From: Mariniflexile maritimum
Lineage (GTDB): Bacteria > Bacteroidota > Bacteroidia > Flavobacteriales > Flavobacteriaceae
Reading direction: 5' to 3'
Assembly (NCBI RefSeq): GCF_009746565.1
Contig: NZ_WRPN01000013.1
Location: 34,952-98,951, forward strand
Length of the DNA stretch: 64,000 bases
Below, one piece after another: positions 35,631 to 44,146 of the stretch; the stretch's first letter is position 1, and every line of letters starts with the position of its first letter. Made by a program: the position numbers and the translations under genes. Under the pieces are notes generated by a model that was not told the DNA's origin, searched no databases, and saw only the letters and a program-made list of their open reading frames with translations.

Positions 35631-36407
35631 CTAACCTAATTTATTATTAAAACTTCTTAGCTTAATGGCTGTTAGCACTTTTTTGGTATATAACGGAAAA
35701 TCGGCATTTAGCAACCAACCAAAATAACCGGGTTCGCTTTCTAAAACTTCGGTTACCAATTTGCCTTTATGCTTTCCGAATGAAAAACATTCTTCCCCTT
35801 TTTTATTGTAAACAATGAAGCCCGCAAAATCGGCAAACTGTTTTCTGGAGCTAAATTCGGCTAAAAACTTGGTGTCGTTTTCAATTTCGTCGTATTTGGC
35901 TATTTGGGCTTTCAAAACCTCGAAAGTTGCTCTGGTATCGGCTTCTGCGCCATGCGCACCTTCCAATTCAGCATTGCAATAAAACTTATAAGCGGCACTT
36001 AAAGTACGTTGTTCCATTTTATGGAAAATGGTTTGCACATCAACCGCCACGCGGTTTTTCATGTCGAAATCGACTTCGGCGCGCAACAATTCTTCTGCCA
36101 ACAAAGGAATATCGAACCTATTGGAGTTAAAACCGCCCAAATCGGAATCTTTTATCATGTTATAAATTTCCTTGGCAACTTCCTTAAATGTGGGCTTATC
36201 GGCAACCGCTTCATTGGTAATGCCGTGAATAGCGACCACCTCCTTTGGTATGACCATTTCTGGGTTTACCAACCAGGTTTTGCTTTCTTCCTTGCCGTTA
36301 GGGTGTACTTTTAGGATGGCAATTTCTACGATGCGATCGGTGGTTATGTTGACACCTGTGGTTTCCAAGTCGAAAAAACAGATGGGTTTTGTGAGGTTTA
36401 GGTTCAT
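35631..36407 (-). CDS. DnaQ-like DEDDh 3'-5' exonuclease
   Basis: A 258-aa nuclease. Exo I is CFFDLETTGVNITTDRIVEI (Asp, Glu), Exo II GGFNSNRFDIPLLAEE (Asp), Exo III HGAEADTRATFEV (His and Asp), which is the DEDDh type. The C-terminal ~60 residues (FSFGKHKGKLVTEVL, GYFGWLLNADFP) match the small domain found at the end of some exonuclease X-like proteins. It probably trims DNA or RNA ends in repair or processing. Proof-reading by attachment to DNA polymerase III is possible, since DnaE-type polymerases often use a separate epsilon-like subunit, but nothing here proves it. Confidence 0.88.
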   Translation of the reverse strand: MNLNLTKPICFFDLETTGVNITTDRIVEIAILKVHPNGKEESKTWLVNPEMVIPKEVVAIHGITNEAVADKPTFKEVAKEIYNMIKDSDLGGFNSNRFDIPLLAEELLRAEVDFDMKNRVAVDVQTIFHKMEQRTLSAAYKFYCNAELEGAHGAEADTRATFEVLKAQIAKYDEIENDTKFLAEFSSRKQFADFAGFIVYNKKGEECFSFGKHKGKLVTEVLESEPGYFGWLLNADFPLYTKKVLTAIKLRSFNNKLG

Positions 36408-36425
36408 TTTAAATATTTGTGTTAT

Positions 36426-37253
36426 TTAATGCTTTGTGCGTTTATCAAAATCGGCCTTAATGGTGTTCCACTTTTCAGGATTCAATAAGTCGTGGGATGT
36501 AAAATAGCTTTCGTAATGTTCTAGATAAAACGCCCCCGATGGCTTTATTATTACCGTATAAAAATTCTTTTTATCCTGAAAAAACAGCTTTTTAAGAAGG
36601 CTACCATAATCTTGATACCATGTTAAGTTGTTAACCACATTTGGATGTCCTGTATTGAAATTGTAAAAATGCAATATGGCTGCTGTTTTATCATACTTTT
36701 TATAACTTTTATTACATTTTTTATTCCAATATAAAAAACTTTTATAGCTTTGGATGCGCTTATGTTTTACTACTTTTTTGTAGTTACTCAAATCTATTTT
36801 CATCCCATACGGATTTCTAGTAACTTTATTAAGCGTTTTAATCTCATTATCCAAACTATCATAATAAACAACTTTGCTTTGTTTTGGGAATTCTGATATG
36901 GCTTTAAGAGTATCTTGATAATGGATTACTAATGTTTTTGTAGTATCAATTTGATGTCGTTTATTTAAAAGCTTGAATAATTGATGCTTTATATTCGGCG
37001 TTATCTCTCCAAAATCATATCTGAGTTTAATTTTTTGAAGGACTAAAGTATCGGTATCAAACCTTAAACCATAATAAATAGGGGCACTTAATTTTTTATT
37101 GAAAATTTCCTTAGAAATAGGAAAATCATTTTCATCTGCATAAATAGTGTCCTTTTGTGCGTGAAGACCCAAGGATAACACAAAAAAAAGCAAATATAAA
37201 TTTGATTTTAAATACTTTATACTTCGTTTAATGTTCAAGACGATGATATACAT
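36426..37253 (-). CDS. Secreted protein of unknown function
   Basis: A 275-aa protein with an N-terminal hydrophobic stretch ending in a cleavage-like LGLHAQ, so it is probably exported. The mature part is Lys- and Tyr-rich and has no domain that I recognise. SPIYYG-like strands and GAFYLEHYESYF near the end suggest a mixed fold. There is no lipobox. The start is uncertain: the first ATG gives about 15 residues before the hydrophobic part, longer than usual. It lies between the exonuclease and the E2 gene with spacing that suggests its own transcript. Confidence 0.5.
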   Translation of the reverse strand: MYIIVLNIKRSIKYLKSNLYLLFFVLSLGLHAQKDTIYADENDFPISKEIFNKKLSAPIYYGLRFDTDTLVLQKIKLRYDFGEITPNIKHQLFKLLNKRHQIDTTKTLVIHYQDTLKAISEFPKQSKVVYYDSLDNEIKTLNKVTRNPYGMKIDLSNYKKVVKHKRIQSYKSFLYWNKKCNKSYKKYDKTAAILHFYNFNTGHPNVVNNLTWYQDYGSLLKKLFFQDKKNFYTVIIKPSGAFYLEHYESYFTSHDLLNPEKWNTIKADFDKRTKH

Positions 37254-37282
37254 TAGTTATTTTCAATAGGTACAAAAATAGA

Positions 37283-37310
37283 AAAACCCAACCATTTAGG
37301 GTTAGGTTTT
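37283..37310 (-). terminator. Terminator downstream of the E2 gene
   Basis: AAAACC.AACCC / GGTTGGGTTTTT pairs on the - strand, 20 bp after the E2 stop. Confidence 0.55.
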
Positions 37311-37330
37311 AACTTTTATAATGATTACGG

Positions 37331-38659
37331 TTAAATTTCCCTGTTGCTATCCCAAGCCTCTAAATAATCTTTTACCGCTTTTACAAATTGGCCGCCTAAA
37401 GCTCCATTCACCACCCGATGGTCGTAAGAATGTGATAAGAACATGCGGTAACGGATACCTATGAAATCGCCCTCTCTGGTTTCGATTACTGCGGGCACTT
37501 TACGGATGGCACCCAAGGCCAAAATACCCACTTGCGGCTGATTAATGATGGGCGTACCCATAATACTGCCAAAGATGCCCACATTGGTAACGGTATAGGT
37601 GCCTCCTTGTATATCGTCTGGCTTGAGTTGGTTGGTGCGGGCGCGATTAGCCAAATCGTTCACCTGCTTGGTCATGCCCACTAAGTTAAGTTGGTCGGCA
37701 TTTTTAATAACCGGTACGATTAAGTTGCCATCGGCCAAGGATGTTGCCATCCCCAAATTAATGTTTTTCTTTTTCACGATGTTATCACCTTGAATAGAAA
37801 TATTCATCATGGGATATTCGCGCAAAGCTTTGGCAACGGCTTCCATAAATATGGGTGTAAAAGTTAGGTTTTCGCCTTCGCGTTTAAAAAAGGCATCTTT
37901 TACTTTTTGGCGCCAATTCCAAATTTTGGTAACATCGGCTTCAATAAAACTTTGTACGTGCGCCGAGGTTTGTACCGACTGAACCATGTGGTGCGCTATA
38001 AGCTTGCCCATTCTGGTCATTTCTACAAGTTCATCCTCGCCACTTACTACCACGGGCGTTTGGGTTTGTTTTGGTATTTCGTTTGATGCTAATTGCGCGG
38101 GGGTTGTTTCAACTTTAGCTGCCGGTACTTTGATTTTACCTCTGCCACTTTCAATATAATTTAAAATATCGCTTTTGGTAACCCGCTCTTCAAGTCCTGT
38201 ACCAACAATGTTATCCAATTCTTGCTGGGTGATGCCTTCTTCCTTGGCGATATTTTTTACTAAAGGTGAGTAAAATCGGGTTCCGCTTGATGTTACAGGC
38301 TTCACGCTTTCCTTGGCCGTGGCCATGGTATTGCTTACTAGGGCCGCTGCTTTTTCAATGGTTTCCGTCTCATCGGTTGATGCATCATTAGCGTCTTCAA
38401 CACCAGTATCGTTATTGGTTTCTGTTTCAATAATAGCAATGACCTGCCCCACCTGAACCACATCGTCTGCATTAAAAAATTTCTCAACCAATACGCCATC
38501 TACCTCACTTGGCACCTCGCTATCCACTTTATCGGTTGCTATTTCCAATACCGCTTCATCAACTTCAATAGTGTCGCCCACTTCCTTTAACCAAGATGTT
38601 ATGGTTGCTTCGGCAACACTTTCGCCCATTTTTGGTAATTTAAGTTCAAATTTCGCCAT
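37331..38659 (-). CDS. Dihydrolipoamide acyltransferase (E2 of a 2-oxo acid dehydrogenase complex)
   Basis: A 442-aa E2. One N-terminal lipoyl domain (AVLEIATDKVDSEVPSEVDG, Lys ~43), a Ser/Thr/Glu-rich linker, the E3-binding domain (FYSPLVKNIAKEEGITQQEL), then from about residue 205 the catalytic acyltransferase domain. The catalytic motif is SYDHRVVNGALGG; the family has HxxxDG, so the second catalytic residue is Asn here. Gene order and single lipoyl domain fit the branched-chain 2-oxoacid or a general 2-oxo acid complex better than the pyruvate complex. No E1 or E3 gene is next to it. Confidence 0.9.
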   Translation of the reverse strand: MAKFELKLPKMGESVAEATITSWLKEVGDTIEVDEAVLEIATDKVDSEVPSEVDGVLVEKFFNADDVVQVGQVIAIIETETNNDTGVEDANDASTDETETIEKAAALVSNTMATAKESVKPVTSSGTRFYSPLVKNIAKEEGITQQELDNIVGTGLEERVTKSDILNYIESGRGKIKVPAAKVETTPAQLASNEIPKQTQTPVVVSGEDELVEMTRMGKLIAHHMVQSVQTSAHVQSFIEADVTKIWNWRQKVKDAFFKREGENLTFTPIFMEAVAKALREYPMMNISIQGDNIVKKKNINLGMATSLADGNLIVPVIKNADQLNLVGMTKQVNDLANRARTNQLKPDDIQGGTYTVTNVGIFGSIMGTPIINQPQVGILALGAIRKVPAVIETREGDFIGIRYRMFLSHSYDHRVVNGALGGQFVKAVKDYLEAWDSNREI

Positions 38660-38693
38660 ATCGATAAGGTACTACATGTTTTGTGTATGCCCG

Positions 38694-38701
38694 CAAAATT
38701 A
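38694..38701 (-). promoter_or_regulatory. -7 box TAATTTTG of the E2 gene
   Basis: An exact TAnnTTTG match on the - strand, 35 bp before the ATG. The nearest -33 TTG is 22 bp away, slightly long. Confidence 0.45.
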
Positions 38702-38740
38702 ATTAAAAACGAACGAATTCTATCAATTATTTACAATAAA

Positions 38741-39841
38741 CTAATTGAAAAGAACCACTTCACCACGAGAAATGGCATCATCGCTACCTAGCATGTAGTT
38801 TGCGTTTTTTGGCCATATTTTATAGGTAATACCTTGTTTGCCGTGGTGTTGCTGCATCATTGCTATGATGGTTTTGTAGTGTAAGGTGTTGCCATCAAAA
38901 ATGACTTCGGAAGCGTTTTGAAGCGTATCTAAATCAGACCTTAAAACTGGCTTTTTTGACACTGCCGCTACCAGTTTTTCATTCATAACATTGGAAATAA
39001 AAACGTAATTCTCAATCTTTTTTTTGGGTTTTAACGGCTTTCTTCTAAACATATAAACCATGCGGAGGCCCAACCAAACAAACATATCGAAAAAACCATT
39101 TTTTTTGAAATGCTTTTTATAGAAAATTTGCATGGCGCCATAAAAACGGCGAGCATAATGTTTATCGCGCAAGGTGCTTTCGCCTTTATAATGAATGACA
39201 GCAGTTGAGCCGAAATAATAATTATCAAGTCCCGACTTTAGTACTTTATAAGACAGATCGATGTCTTCTCCGTACATAAAATAGGCTTCGTCAAAACCGC
39301 CAACACGATGGTAAACAGCTTGTTCCATCAACATAAAAGCGCCTACCAAAATAGCCACCTTGCCCGTTTCATTTTCACCTAAATGGTTTGCGTAATAAGC
39401 ATTGGAATTTCCTAACAGCTTCTTAAAAGCTACGCTTATGTAAGGAATGTTGCGTTTACTTTCAGGCAAAAATGCGCCCACCCCATTAATCAACTTACAG
39501 CCAACCACCCCTAAATTTTTTGTGCTTTCGGCAAATTTTAAAAGCGACGTAAACGTATCTTCAGCAACCACGGTATCGGGGTTTAGAATACACAAATACC
39601 TGCCCTTTGCTATGGAAACACCTATATTGTTTCCTTTTGAAAAACCAAAATTTTCTTTGTTTTCTATGAGAATAACATCGGGGAAAAGCTGTTTAACCAT
39701 GGCGCAACTGCCATCTTCCGAATGGTTATCGACTACAATAATTTCAGCATCCAGACCCGCTATGGCCGCTTGTACGCTTTTTAAACAGAGTTCTAAAAAG
39801 TAACGCACATTATAGTTTAGTATGACAACGGATAGCTTCAA
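38741..39841 (-). CDS. Glycosyltransferase family 2 (rhamnosyltransferase-like)
   Basis: A 366-aa GT-A enzyme: SVVILNYNVRYFLELCLKSV, IIVVDNHSEDGSC, NFGFSKGNNIG, CILNPDTV (DxD-like), and GGFDEAYFMYGEDIDLSYKV. This is the WbbL-type GT2 pattern. A hydrophobic stretch FFDMFVWLGLRMVYMF near residue 245 may bind the membrane, with about 100 further residues after it that are not part of the GT2 fold. It is separate from the main polysaccharide cluster and sits 7 bp downstream of recR. Acceptor unknown. Confidence 0.87.
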   Translation of the reverse strand: MKLSVVILNYNVRYFLELCLKSVQAAIAGLDAEIIVVDNHSEDGSCAMVKQLFPDVILIENKENFGFSKGNNIGVSIAKGRYLCILNPDTVVAEDTFTSLLKFAESTKNLGVVGCKLINGVGAFLPESKRNIPYISVAFKKLLGNSNAYYANHLGENETGKVAILVGAFMLMEQAVYHRVGGFDEAYFMYGEDIDLSYKVLKSGLDNYYFGSTAVIHYKGESTLRDKHYARRFYGAMQIFYKKHFKKNGFFDMFVWLGLRMVYMFRRKPLKPKKKIENYVFISNVMNEKLVAAVSKKPVLRSDLDTLQNASEVIFDGNTLHYKTIIAMMQQHHGKQGITYKIWPKNANYMLGSDDAISRGEVVLFN

Positions 39842-39848
39842 ACAGCAA

Positions 39849-40466
39849 TTATATTTTTAAGGACGATTCAAAGGGTACACGATTCACAATGCTGCGCCCT
39901 AACGTAATTTCATCGGCATATTCCAATTCATCGCCTACCGCGATGCCCCTTGCAATGGTGGACGTAACAATGTCGCAGTCTTGAATTTGCTTAAAGATAT
40001 AAAAATTGGTGGTATCGCCTTCCATGGTGGAGCTTAAAGCGAAAATAAGTTCCTTTATGCTGCCCTGCTTTACTTTATTGACCAATGAAACGATGTTTAA
40101 ATCGTGCGGGCCTACGCCATCCATGGGCGAAATTTTACCGCCCAACACATGGTACAACCCTTTAAAGGAACTGGTATTTTCTATGGCCATAACGTCGCGA
40201 ATATCTTCAACCACACAAATAAGGGTGTCGTCGCGATGGGGATTTGCGCAAATTTCACACAAATCGACATCGCTTATATTATGGCACGACTTACAAAATT
40301 TTACCTCGTTGCGCATGGTTTGTAACGCTTCGGCCAATGCCGTGGCTTGCTCTTTAGGCTGTTTTAACAGGTGCAAAACCAAACGCAAAGCGGTGCGTTT
40401 ACCAATACCGGGCAGTTGCGACATCTCGTTTACGGCGCGCTCCAATAGTTTTGATGAAAATTCCAT
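39849..40466 (-). CDS. recR: Recombination mediator RecR
   Basis: A 205-aa protein that, with RecO and RecF, loads RecA onto gapped DNA. The helix-hairpin-helix is [20 protein letters not shown], the zinc finger [16 protein letters not shown], and the Toprim domain [14 protein letters not shown] with [10 protein letters not shown]. The start was set at [12 protein letters not shown] rather than 13 codons upstream, in line with the family's usual start. The gene overlaps nothing and is divergent from the symporter gene. Confidence 0.95.
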   Translation of the reverse strand: MEFSSKLLERAVNEMSQLPGIGKRTALRLVLHLLKQPKEQATALAEALQTMRNEVKFCKSCHNISDVDLCEICANPHRDDTLICVVEDIRDVMAIENTSSFKGLYHVLGGKISPMDGVGPHDLNIVSLVNKVKQGSIKELIFALSSTMEGDTTNFYIFKQIQDCDIVTSTIARGIAVGDELEYADEITLGRSIVNRVPFESSLKI

Positions 40467-40558
40467 AGCTGCGAAATTACAACAATTGTTTGTTTCTATA
40501 CCCATGTTAATTTTGAAAATCTTTATTTGTATATTACGGCACCATTCATAAAAAAACT

Positions 40559-42016
40559 ATGCAACCTATACACGTTTTACTGCTTATTGCCATTTATTTT
40601 GGCATCTTAATATTCATATCGTACCTAACGGGAAAAGACGACAGCAATGCTTCTTTTTTTAAAGCAAACAAATCGTCGCCCTGGTTTTTAGTGGCGTTTG
40701 GCATGATTGGGGCTTCACTTAGTGGCGTTACCTTTATTTCGGTACCGGGCGATGTTGGCAGCAATATGTTTGGATATATGCAGGTGGTACTGGGCTATTT
40801 ACTGGGCTATATGGTTATTGTTTTTGTACTGATGCCTGTGTACTACCGCTTGAACGTTATCTCTATTTACGAGTATTTAGGCGATAGGTTTGGTATTATA
40901 AGCCATAAAACTGGGGCTGCCTTCTTTTTTATCTCGCGGGTGCTAGGTTCGGCCTTTAGGCTTTTTTTAGTAGCGAGCGTGCTACATGAATTTGTGTTTA
41001 AACAGTGGCATTTCCCATTTCCGTTTACGGTTATCATTTCTGTTTTGCTCATATTGGCCTATACGTTTAAAGGCGGCATAAAAACGGTTGTTTGGACCGA
41101 TACCATACAAACCTTGCTCATGCTTATTGCCCTGGTTGTTACCATCGTGCTCATTTACCACGAAATGGGTTGGGGCCTGGGCGATTTTATAGGAAGCGAA
41201 GCCATTAAGAACTATGATAAAATTTTCTTTTTTGATGATATTTTAGCAAAAAACCACTTTATAAAACAATTTTTGGGCGGTATGTTCATTGCGATTTGCA
41301 TGACGGGTTTGGACCAAGATATGATGCAGAAAAACTTAACCTGCAAATCTTTAAAGGATGCCCAAAAAAACATGGTAAGCTTTAGTATTGTATTGGTTTT
41401 TGTAAACTTTATCTTTTTAATTCTAGGGGCTTTACTATTTGTTTATGCCGCTTCAAAAGGCATTGAAGTGCCGGTTGTTGATGGCGTTGCAAAAACAGAC
41501 TTACTGTATCCTGAAATTGCCTTAAATTCTGGTTTGGGCTTGCCGGTTGCCCTATTTTTTATGTTGGGCTTGATTGCCGCTGCATTTAGTAGTGCCGATA
41601 GCACTTTAACATCGTTAACAACCTCGTTCTGTATTGATTTTTTAAATATTGAAAAACGTGCTTTAAACACCCAAAAAGCAACACGCAAAAAAGTACATAT
41701 TAGCATAAGTATTTTGATGATTTTCGTTATTATATGCTTTTATTACGTGCTTAACCAAAATGTAATTAGCGGTATTTTAACCGTTGCTGGTTACACCTAC
41801 GGCCCACTTTTAGGATTATTCGCCTTTGGAATTCTAACCAAGCACAACATTAACGATAAATGGGTGCCTTACGTTGCACTAACCTCGGTTGCCGTTTCCT
41901 ATGTTATTGCAAACGTGCCATCCGATTATTTTGGTGGTTATAAGTTTGGGTATGAGCTATTGGTTGTAAACGGTTTGCTCACCTTTTTAGGATTAATATT
42001 GATTCGTAGAAAGTAA
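40559..42016 (+). CDS. Sodium:solute symporter family transporter
   Basis: A 485-aa integral membrane protein with about 13 hydrophobic helices. The N-terminal [21 protein letters not shown] is the sodium-site helix of SSS proteins, and [20 protein letters not shown] has the Ser/Thr residues that bind the second sodium. The solute is not predictable. Its last 24 bp overlap the 3' end of the convergent CoA-binding gene. Confidence 0.9.
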   Translation: MQPIHVLLLIAIYFGILIFISYLTGKDDSNASFFKANKSSPWFLVAFGMIGASLSGVTFISVPGDVGSNMFGYMQVVLGYLLGYMVIVFVLMPVYYRLNVISIYEYLGDRFGIISHKTGAAFFFISRVLGSAFRLFLVASVLHEFVFKQWHFPFPFTVIISVLLILAYTFKGGIKTVVWTDTIQTLLMLIALVVTIVLIYHEMGWGLGDFIGSEAIKNYDKIFFFDDILAKNHFIKQFLGGMFIAICMTGLDQDMMQKNLTCKSLKDAQKNMVSFSIVLVFVNFIFLILGALLFVYAASKGIEVPVVDGVAKTDLLYPEIALNSGLGLPVALFFMLGLIAAAFSSADSTLTSLTTSFCIDFLNIEKRALNTQKATRKKVHISISILMIFVIICFYYVLNQNVISGILTVAGYTYGPLLGLFAFGILTKHNINDKWVPYVALTSVAVSYVIANVPSDYFGGYKFGYELLVVNGLLTFLGLILIRRK

Positions 42017-42355
42017 CACCAAGGTACAGGCGGTTTCAAAAGAAATGGCGTGTTCCTTTAGTATCTTATAAAATTCGGGGTTTTCTGTTCCTGGGTTAAA
42101 AATAACACGTGTTGGTTTTAATGACACAATATAATCATAATAGGGTTTTTGGTTTGTTGGGTTTAAGTATAACGTCACGGTGTGCAAATCCTTAAATGGC
42201 AGTTTTTCCGTTGAAATATCAATACCCGCAACCATACCATGCCTTAAACCAATGGCCACCGTATCGATGTTATGGTTTACCAGTTTTTTGATAGCCATAT
42301 TTGAATATCTACTAGGGTTTAATGATGCACCAAGCACCAATGTTTTTTTGTCCAT
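41993..42355 (-). CDS. CoA-binding domain protein (YccU-like)
   Basis: A 120-aa Rossmann-fold protein. [20 protein letters not shown] holds the dinucleotide/CoA-binding loop, [15 protein letters not shown] the middle and [10 protein letters not shown] the end. This matches the small CoA_binding_2 family. Function is unknown. It overlaps the end of the symporter gene by 24 bp in opposite orientation. Confidence 0.85.
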   Translation of the reverse strand: MDKKTLVLGASLNPSRYSNMAIKKLVNHNIDTVAIGLRHGMVAGIDISTEKLPFKDLHTVTLYLNPTNQKPYYDYIVSLKPTRVIFNPGTENPEFYKILKEHAISFETACTLVLLSTNQY

Positions 42356-42634
42356 TTTAAAAGTTTTTAACCCTAAAAATAGTCATAATTTTATATACCC
42401 CGCCCCAGAATAGAAAGTAGTTTTCTTTTTTTGTACGCTTTCTTATGAAAATTTACAATACAACTGTTAAAATGTTAAAGTTTATAAAAAAAAAGGAATT
42501 TCATCACAATATCCACAATAACAAAACGTTATGAAATTATACAATCTAACCAAAACGATAGGATAATTATTTTAAGAGTTAGTCACCTTCACATAAAAAA
42601 CATCGTGATTAAGATTTGTATGCATATCTTAAAA

Positions 42635-42661
42635 AACTCGAAATACATTCGGGTTTTTTTT
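42635..42661 (+). terminator. Terminator-like hairpin
   Basis: AACTCGAA / TTCGGGTT stem with an ATACA loop and a T-run of eight on the + strand. No gene ends here on this strand, so it might end a small RNA. Confidence 0.6.
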
Positions 42662-42780
42662 GTAGCATGTTAAAAATGAGTTAAATACGGAAGATTGTGC
42701 AATTTTTTTTAACTACTTACGTCTTATAGTATATATTCTTCAACAATAGTTAAGTGTTAGTTGAATTGGATTAATAGCTA

Positions 42781-42814
42781 AAAAAACCCGAAATTTAAAA
42801 ATTTCGGGTTTTTT
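42781..42814. terminator. Bidirectional terminator after fabH
   Basis: AACCCGAAAT/ATTTCGGGTT stem flanked by A- and T-runs, about 40 bp after the fabH stop on the - strand. Confidence 0.8.
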
Positions 42815-42853
42815 GTTTTCAATCGGTTCTTTAGCAGGCTGCTCGTGCAGAAA

Positions 42854-43861
42854 CTAAGCCCATTTAATTATGGCACTTCCCCATGTAAACCCACTTCCAA
42901 AAGCAGCCAACACCACATTATCGCCCGGTTTTATTTTACCTTCCTCCCAAGCCTCGGTAAGAGCAATGATAACCGAAGCCGCAGTGGTATTGCCATATTT
43001 GGTGATATTATTAAAAATTTGGTCGTCGCGCAACTTAAACTTGCTTTGGATAAACTGCGCAATACGCAAGTTTGCTTGATGCGGTATCAACATATCAATG
43101 GCTTCTTTACTCAGGTTGTTTTTTGCCAAACCTTCCATGATCACTTCACTAAATCGCACCACGGCGTGTTTAAAAACAAAGGTGCCATCCATATAAGGAA
43201 AATAGGACAAATCTTCTTCTTTGGCAGCCAAAATTTCGGGCACCCAATGGGCAATACTGGGCGATGCCACAATTAATTTATCGGCATATTTTCCTTCACT
43301 ATGCAAGTGTGTGGACAGAATGCCTTTTGTGGTATCTTCTTCCCTTGAAAGCACGCATGCACCGGCGCCATCGCCAAAAATAACGGTAACACCTCGACCG
43401 CGCGTTGTTTTATCCAAACCATTGCTGTGGTATTCTGCACCAATAACCAAAATGTTTTTGTACATACCGGTTTTTATAAACTGGTCGGCTACCGAAATGG
43501 CATATACAAACCCCGAGCATTGGTTTCTAACATCCAAGGCGCCAATGGTTTGCATTTCCAACAAATCCTGAATTTGCACGCCACAACCCGGAAAATAGTA
43601 ATCGGGACTTAAGGTTGCGAATACAATAAAATCGATATCATCTTTGGTTAAACCGGCGCGTTCAATGGCTATTTTGGCAGCTTTTGCCCCCATGATTGCC
43701 GAAGTGTCGCCCGTACCTTCCTTGATCCAACGGCGTTCTTGGATACCTGTACGCTCTTGTATCCATGCATCATTGGTATCCATCATTTTAGACAAATCGT
43801 CATTTGTTACCACATTATCCGGCACATACTTACCTAAGCCTATTATTTTTGAATTGTACAT
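42854..43861 (-). CDS. fabH: 3-oxoacyl-ACP synthase III (FabH)
   Basis: A 335-aa thiolase-fold enzyme that condenses acyl-CoA with malonyl-ACP to begin fatty acid synthesis. The catalytic triad is visible: Cys in VRNQCSGFVYAI, His in LIPHQANLRI, and Asn in ITKYGNTTAAS. Length and spacing fit FabH. It stands alone on the - strand. A related KASIII-like enzyme of another pathway is less likely, but no fatty-acid neighbours support either. Confidence 0.92.
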   Translation of the reverse strand: MYNSKIIGLGKYVPDNVVTNDDLSKMMDTNDAWIQERTGIQERRWIKEGTGDTSAIMGAKAAKIAIERAGLTKDDIDFIVFATLSPDYYFPGCGVQIQDLLEMQTIGALDVRNQCSGFVYAISVADQFIKTGMYKNILVIGAEYHSNGLDKTTRGRGVTVIFGDGAGACVLSREEDTTKGILSTHLHSEGKYADKLIVASPSIAHWVPEILAAKEEDLSYFPYMDGTFVFKHAVVRFSEVIMEGLAKNNLSKEAIDMLIPHQANLRIAQFIQSKFKLRDDQIFNNITKYGNTTAASVIIALTEAWEEGKIKPGDNVVLAAFGSGFTWGSAIIKWA

Positions 43862-44027
43862 CTTTAAATGTTTTAAGCCTCACAAAGTACAACAACTCAA
43901 ACAAAATTCCAATTATTAAAATTCCAAATTGCAACTTGCGATATTAGGAGTGTTTCAAGTTTCAGGAACGTACAAAATTCAAAAATCGTTAATCGCTATT
44001 TGTTATTCAAAAACCCTAAATAAACCG

Positions 44028-44067
44028 TGTCAGTTTGTCATATTTTATTAATTGGCATTTTTGTTGA
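44028..44067 (+). promoter_or_regulatory. Possible sigma-54-like promoter with a TGTCA direct repeat upstream of htpG
   Basis: TGTCAgttTGTCA (44028-44040) is followed by TTGGCATTTTTGTTGA (44052-44067). The GG at 44054-44055 and the G at 44066 keep the 10-bp spacing of a sigma-54 -24/-12 element, but the -12 GC reads GA. It lies 80-120 bp before the htpG start. Confidence 0.35.
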
Positions 44068-44104
44068 CTATCAATAGCCAGTGAATTCAAATTATATTAA
44101 CTAG

Positions 44105-44126
44105 ATTCCTGCATCTGCGGGAACGA
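44105..44126. repeat. Short palindrome upstream of htpG
   Basis: TTCCTGCATCTGCGGGAA can form a small hairpin and resembles palindromes found in Bacteroidota intergenic DNA. It lies about 25 bp before the htpG start, where it could affect the mRNA leader. Confidence 0.4.
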
Positions 44127-44146
44127 AAAAATAAAACATTTACATT

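Larger units (their letters stand above)
42356..42853. other. 498-bp non-coding region with two hairpin terminators
   Basis: No credible gene was found; the ORFs are shorter than 30 codons and unsupported. It contains two rho-independent terminator-like hairpins at 42635-42661 and 42781-42814, described separately. The stretch between them has no recognisable coding content. Confidence 0.6.

Noticed and set aside
42440..42560. Two tiny ORFs (29 and 11 codons) in the gap before fabH
   Set aside because: No -7 box at a fitting distance, no recognisable content, AT-rich chance frames.
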